In this document: positions 60,111-64,000 of the stretch, one piece after another
How the letters are laid out: each line of letters starts with the position of its first letter
Position numbering within the stretch: position 1 is the first letter of the stretch
Assembly (NCBI GenBank): GCA_947448135.1
Contig: CANFLZ010000001.1
Coordinates: 1 to 64,000, forward strand
DNA length: 64,000 nt
DNA from: Flavobacteriales bacterium
Lineage (GTDB): Bacteria; Bacteroidota; Bacteroidia; Flavobacteriales_D; Sanyastnellaceae
Direction of reading: 5' to 3'
The notes under the pieces: model-generated
Told to the model about the DNA's origin: nothing
The model's database searches: none
Seen by the model: the letters and a program-made list of their open reading frames with translations, nothing else
Translations under genes and position numbers: made by a program

Positions 60111-60697
60111 TCGAACATCTATCATCCAAAGCGCAAGAAGACTACTATTTGGTGCAACGTGCCAAAGCAAAAGATCAGCAAGCGTTCACTTTATTGATGA
60201 GTCGATACAAGGATTCGTTGTACTACACGGTTTTGAAAATGGTGCAAAATCCTGTAGATGCAGAAGACTTGACCATTGAATCCTTCAGCAAGGCATTTGC
60301 TCGCTTGGATAGTTACACCCCAAATTTTGCTTTTTCGACTTGGTTGTTTAAAATTACCTCCAATCATTGTATTGATTTTCTTCGCAAAAAAAGAATCAAA
60401 GCCATTTCCATTCATCAAACTGGAAAGGGTGATGATGGAGATTCCTATGAATTACCGATCAAAGATGATCAACTCAACCCTGAGCAAATGATGCAACGCG
60501 ATCAGAGCGTTTCCAACATCAGGGCAATCGTGGATCAGTTGAAACCACATTACAAAAAAATGATTGAGCTCCGCTATTTCGAAGAGAAATCATATGAGGA
60601 GATTGCTGAAGAAATGAAATTGCCATTGGGGACCGTCAAAGCGCAATTATTCAGAGCAAAGGATTTATTACAAGAATTGTTGGGAGGTAAGCGATGA
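60101..60697 (+). CDS. ECF-type sigma factor without an adjacent anti-sigma
   Basis: 198 residues. Region 2: FTLLMSRYKDSLYYTVLKMV, PVDAEDLTIESFSKAFARL, FAFSTWLFKITSNHCIDFLR. Region 4: LKPHYKKMIELRYFEEKSYE followed by the helix-turn-helix IAEEMKLPLGTVKAQLFRAK. It sits between a glycosyltransferase (10-base overlap) and rsmG (ATGA overlap), with no membrane partner, so control must come from elsewhere. This orphan type of sigma factor is widespread in flavobacteria. Targets unknown. Confidence 0.9.
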   Translation: MELIEHLSSKAQEDYYLVQRAKAKDQQAFTLLMSRYKDSLYYTVLKMVQNPVDAEDLTIESFSKAFARLDSYTPNFAFSTWLFKITSNHCIDFLRKKRIKAISIHQTGKGDDGDSYELPIKDDQLNPEQMMQRDQSVSNIRAIVDQLKPHYKKMIELRYFEEKSYEEIAEEMKLPLGTVKAQLFRAKDLLQELLGGKR

Positions 60698-61338
60698 AAG
60701 ATTTGTTTTTAAAGGAAATAAAAAAGAATTGGCCCCAAGTAAGTCAAACGCAAATTGACCAATGGATTGCCTCTCAAGAAATTTACGATTTTTGGAATCA
60801 GCAAATCAATGTAATTTCAAGAAAGGACATGGATGCTTTTTTAATCCATCACGTTCTGCATAGTTTGTCAATCGTTAAGTTGCTCCAATTTCAACCAGGT
60901 TCTCAAATTTTAGATTTAGGTACGGGAGGTGGATTTCCAGGAATTCCGTTGGCTATATTTTTTCCTGAAGTGAAATTTCATTTGGTAGATTCTATCGGTA
61001 AGAAAATAAAAGTAGTCAATGAAGTGGCCCAGGCATTAGAGCTGACCAATGTTACTTCACAACATGCCAGAGTGGAAGAGGTGAAAGGACAATTTGATTT
61101 TGTTGTCAGTCGCGCAGTTGCACCTTTGTCTGAGTTGATTCGTTGGACAAAAGGAAAATACTCAGGAACACAACGCAATGCCCTTCCCAATGGTTTGATA
61201 TGTCTAAAAGGTGGAGATTTGAAAGAGGAAATTAAGGCTGTCAACGGCGGTCATATTGTTGAAGAGTACAAAATATCAGATTACTTTGAATCGGATTTTT
61301 TCGAAACGAAAAAAGTAGTTTACGCTGTCAAGCGTTAG
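60694..61338 (+). CDS. rsmG: 16S rRNA (guanine-527-N7) methyltransferase RsmG
   Basis: RsmG methylates G527 of 16S rRNA; its loss gives low-level streptomycin resistance. 214 residues. Seen: DFWNQQINVISRKDMDAFLI, HHVLHSLSIVKLLQFQPG, the SAM site ILDLGTGGGFPGIPLAI, VDSIGKKIKVVNEVAQAL and FDFVVSRAVAPLSELI. ATGA overlap with the sigma factor upstream. Ends three bases before the convergent transporter. Confidence 0.95.
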   Translation: MKDLFLKEIKKNWPQVSQTQIDQWIASQEIYDFWNQQINVISRKDMDAFLIHHVLHSLSIVKLLQFQPGSQILDLGTGGGFPGIPLAIFFPEVKFHLVDSIGKKIKVVNEVAQALELTNVTSQHARVEEVKGQFDFVVSRAVAPLSELIRWTKGKYSGTQRNALPNGLICLKGGDLKEEIKAVNGGHIVEEYKISDYFESDFFETKKVVYAVKR

Positions 61339-61341
61339 AAC

Positions 61342-62715
61342 TTATCCGATCATCCAATGCATGAATAAAACGAGCAACAAAGTTGCCGTTATATTGAATA
61401 GCGCGCCAATCTGAAACATTTTTCCCGGCGTTAAAAAACCACTACTGTATGCAATTGCGTTGGGTGGTGTGCTCATCGGAAACATGAAATCACAGCTGGC
61501 AGCTAGGCCAACAGGAATAGCAATAATAGCAATGTCGATGTTCAAAGCAATTGCGAGTTGACCAATAATCGGAATGAAAACTGCTACCATTGCTAGGTTG
61601 CTCATCAGCGCTGTTAACAACACACTGACTCCAATAATCACCAGCTGAAAAGTCCAGCTGTGGGGGTCGAATCCTTGAAATTGCAACCCAATCCAATTCA
61701 TCCAACCAGCCGCTTTACAACCAGCCGCCATGGTCAATCCTCCTCCAAACATCAGCAAGATACCCCAAGGTAATTTTTCAGTATCCTCCCAATTCAGAAT
61801 TCTCAAATTTTTAATAGGGGTAAATAATACAACAGCAGCCAGTAGAACAATAAAGGAATCATTCCACCAGTTGCCTAAAACACTCGCTAACGGTTGTTGC
61901 GTAATCCATAAAAGTGCAGTGATTAGAAAAACGGTCAATGTTGATTTTTGATGTGGCGAGAGAGGAAGTTGGTTAGGATCGGATAAGGCGGTGTATGCTG
62001 GCAACTCCACTTCTTTTTTGTCCAATGGAAATTGAAGAATGAAATACCCAATTGTCAGAAGACATAAGCTAAAGGGGACTCCCCATTTCATCCACTCATA
62101 AAACCCAACCTCACGGTGAAATTGAGATTCGAGAATGCCCGCCAAGGCCGCATTGGGTGGCGATCCCAATAGCGTTGCCATTCCTCCTATACTCGATGCA
62201 TAGGCAATTCCCAAAACCAATGATCGCGCAAATCGATGCTGCGACTGATGCTTTTTTCGATGAATAATTCCAATCGCCAATGGCATCATCATAAGAGCTG
62301 TGGCAGTGTTGGAAATCCACATGCTGATGATGTACGTGGCGATCATAAATCCAAAGAGAACAGCCCGAGGGGAATGACCAACCTTGGAAAGAATCCAATG
62401 GGCCAATCGCTCATGCATGGACCATTTCTCAAAGGCAATGGAAAGTAAAAATCCGCCGAGAAAAAGAAATACAAATCGATCACTGTAGGATGCGTAGCAA
62501 TCCTCAACACTTAAAATCTTGGATGAACTAAAAAGCAAAATGGGTAAAAGCGCAGTTACGGCCATGGGCACGGCCTCTGATAACCACCAAGTGAGCATCC
62601 AAGCAATTACTCCGGCGCTGTATGCCATTTCAAAACTGAAATTGAAATGCAAAATAAAGTAGAGGATACAGCCATTGATGGGGCCGAAAATCCACCAAAA
62701 GGATTGGGAATTCAT
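61342..62715 (-). CDS. DASS/SLC13-type anion (dicarboxylate) symporter
   Basis: 457 residues with about eleven helices. The family imports dicarboxylates, sulfate or phosphate with sodium. Seen: the first SNT-type motif IISMWISNTATALMMMPL, FLFLGGFLLSIAFEKWSMHE, GIAYASSIGGMATLLGSPPN and the second half with TALMSNLAMVAVFIPI and CDFMFPMSTPPNAIAY. Substrate cannot be fixed from sequence. It starts divergently from the fucosidase gene; no good -7 box upstream. Confidence 0.9.
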   Translation of the reverse strand: MNSQSFWWIFGPINGCILYFILHFNFSFEMAYSAGVIAWMLTWWLSEAVPMAVTALLPILLFSSSKILSVEDCYASYSDRFVFLFLGGFLLSIAFEKWSMHERLAHWILSKVGHSPRAVLFGFMIATYIISMWISNTATALMMMPLAIGIIHRKKHQSQHRFARSLVLGIAYASSIGGMATLLGSPPNAALAGILESQFHREVGFYEWMKWGVPFSLCLLTIGYFILQFPLDKKEVELPAYTALSDPNQLPLSPHQKSTLTVFLITALLWITQQPLASVLGNWWNDSFIVLLAAVVLFTPIKNLRILNWEDTEKLPWGILLMFGGGLTMAAGCKAAGWMNWIGLQFQGFDPHSWTFQLVIIGVSVLLTALMSNLAMVAVFIPIIGQLAIALNIDIAIIAIPVGLAASCDFMFPMSTPPNAIAYSSGFLTPGKMFQIGALFNITATLLLVLFMHWMIG

Positions 62716-62739
62716 GTCGCAATTTATTCGATTCTAAGT

Positions 62740-62747
62740 TACTTTCG
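62740..62747 (+). promoter_or_regulatory. -7 box-like TACTTTCG for the fucosidase
   Basis: TACTTTCG, one mismatch to TAnnTTTG, ending 4 bases before the first ATG at 62752. Confidence 0.42.
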
Positions 62748-62751
62748 CTAG

Positions 62752-64000
62752 ATGATGAAAAGAGTTTTTATTCTGTTTTTTGTTTTTGTTTCCTCGGTTA
62801 GCCAAGCGCAAGTCAGTCAATCCGATAAGATGCAATGGTTTGGTGATGCCAAGTTGGGAATATTCATTCATTGGGGAATATATTCAGTGGATGGTACTGA
62901 TGAGTCATGGGCCTTCTACAACAAAAAGGTTCCATATCCAGTTTACATGAGTCAACTGAATCGTTGGTCGGCAGAAAATTACCACCCAGAAGAATGGGCC
63001 CGTTTGATTAAAAAAAGTGGTGCGCGATATACTGTGCTAACGAGCAAACATCATGATGGCGTTGCCTTATGGGACACCAAAGCTGTTCCGTCAAGTAAAA
63101 AGCGCAATGCAGCCCCTTTGTCAGCTGCGGTGAGAGCCCCAGCCAAAAGAGACTTGTTTACTCCTTTCGCCGAAGCAGTTAGGAAAGAGGGATTGAAATT
63201 GGGTGTTTATTATTCCATTTTAGATTGGTCGCATCCGGATTATCCTGGATTTAGAAAGGACAGCACTCGTTATGAAATAAAAAAGGAACCAGAACGCTGG
63301 GAGAATTTTTGTCGGTTCAATCAGACCCAACTTTCAGAACTGATGGTGCAGCAAAATCCAGATTTGTGGTGGTTTGATGGAGGTTGGGAACATTCAGCAG
63401 AAGAGTGGAAGGCGGTTGAATTAGGCAATATGCTTAGAAACCAAAATCCCAATGTCATCATTAATGGTAGACTTCCCGGTCAAGGCGATTATGATACACC
63501 AGAACAAAATTTCCCAATTGAGCGACCCAAGGAAAAATACTGGGAGTTGTGTTTAACGACAAACGATAATTGGGGATTTCAATTCCAGGATAAAAATTGG
63601 AAAACACCTAAAGAAATCGTTACCATTTTCGCGGATGTTGTTGCCAATGGCGGAAATTTGTTGTTGGATATTGGACCTATGGCTGACGGTAAGATTCCTG
63701 CCGAGCAAGTTAGAATTCTCGAGGAGTTAGGCCGATGGAATCACAAACATGAAGAGGCAATTTTTAATTCTGTGGGTGGGATTGGAGCTGGACATTTCTA
63801 TGGTCCAAGTACGTTGTCCAAGGATTCAATAAACCTGTATTTATTTTTGCCCGGAAATGCAACAGGGCCTATCGAGGTAAAGGGAATCAAAAATCAAGTG
63901 CTGAAGGTAGAAATTCTGGGAACTGCGACTAACGTGCCTTTCAAGGTTGTTGGAAAAATTTCTTGGAGTGATAAACCGGGACTTCTATTCATCGATGTGC
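62752..64000 (+). CDS. Alpha-L-fucosidase, family GH29 (3' end cut off)
   Basis: The frame is open from ATG 62752 to the right edge: 416 codons are visible. A second ATG at 62755 is an equally possible start. Signal peptide MMKRVFILFFVFVSSVSQAQ. GH29 marks: WFGDAKLGIFIHWGIYSV, the His pair in TSKHHDGVALWD, AKRDLFTPFAEAVRKEGLK, LGVYYSILDW and the nucleophile Asp209 in PDLWWFDGGWEH. NGGNLLLDIGPMADGKIP follows near the barrel end, then the C-terminal beta domain begins. It removes terminal fucose from glycans in the periplasm. No other glycan genes lie within the window. Confidence 0.93.
   Translation, partial: MMKRVFILFFVFVSSVSQAQVSQSDKMQWFGDAKLGIFIHWGIYSVDGTDESWAFYNKKVPYPVYMSQLNRWSAENYHPEEWARLIKKSGARYTVLTSKHHDGVALWDTKAVPSSKKRNAAPLSAAVRAPAKRDLFTPFAEAVRKEGLKLGVYYSILDWSHPDYPGFRKDSTRYEIKKEPERWENFCRFNQTQLSELMVQQNPDLWWFDGGWEHSAEEWKAVELGNMLRNQNPNVIINGRLPGQGDYDTPEQNFPIERPKEKYWELCLTTNDNWGFQFQDKNWKTPKEIVTIFADVVANGGNLLLDIGPMADGKIPAEQVRILEELGRWNHKHEEAIFNSVGGIGAGHFYGPSTLSKDSINLYLFLPGNATGPIEVKGIKNQVLKVEILGTATNVPFKVVGKISWSDKPGLLFIDV

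Overview
The window reads as one stretch of a chromosome from a member of the Bacteroidota, most likely the order Flavobacteriales. The grounds are: five secreted proteins with type IX secretion (T9SS) C-terminal sorting domains (four type A, one type B gliding-motility type); many lipoproteins and DUF-type outer-membrane barrels typical of the phylum; a fused E1 alpha/beta 2-oxoacid dehydrogenase; DUF4105/Lnb and DUF1599 genes; and the TAnnTTTG -7 promoter element of Bacteroidota sigma-A just upstream of many starts. No species can be named from sequence alone. Base composition looks moderately AT-rich, and more so at 25.3-30.5 kb.

Layout. 1-1.8 kb: rimO (cut by the left edge) and queE. 1.8-9.4 kb (minus): a tightly packed run with an E1 dehydrogenase, a membrane thioredoxin, a 2Fe-2S ferredoxin, two c-type-haem lipoproteins, a CotH-like T9SS protein, a lipoprotein and a DUF2490 barrel. 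9.5-16.4 kb (plus): dapF, a DUF4105/Lnb-like protein, a lipoprotein/barrel pair, kdsA and a T9SS protein, nearly all overlapping. 16.4-22.2 kb (minus): S1/P1-like hydrolase, ComB-like phosphatase, gcvT, a DPP-IV-like peptidase and folP. 22.3-23.9 kb: DUF1599 protein and an ABC permease.

23.8-30.6 kb is an accessory island: a truncated HepT next to a MNT-type nucleotidyltransferase, a broken DUF1016 nuclease fragment, hairpin repeats, a DUF559 endonuclease bracketed by a 12-bp inverted repeat, three Fib_succ_major paralogues (the third a mosaic of the other two) and an AT-rich lipoprotein, ending at a tRNA-Met(CAT).

30.7-47.2 kb is mostly housekeeping: typA, pyrD, ettA, der, feoA-feoB with a small Cys-rich FeoB-associated protein, an arginase-family enzyme, a RibBA with a degenerate second domain, and argS. 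47.2-52.8 kb holds an ECF sigma factor, a transmembrane anti-sigma-like protein whose periplasmic part ends in a domain resembling a T9SS type B signal, and a 1208-residue T9SS type B protein: the most interesting candidate system here. 52.9-64 kb: mnmA, a repeat-rich T9SS protein, a secreted trypsin-fold protease, a glycosyltransferase, a second ECF sigma factor, rsmG, a DASS-type transporter and the start of an alpha-L-fucosidase.

A thread through the window is very short or absent 5' leaders: about two dozen starts have a TAnnTTTG-like box 4 to 35 nt upstream, and this box corrects several start codons (dapF, mntA-like gene, 31376 barrel, mnmA, 58953 glycosyltransferase).
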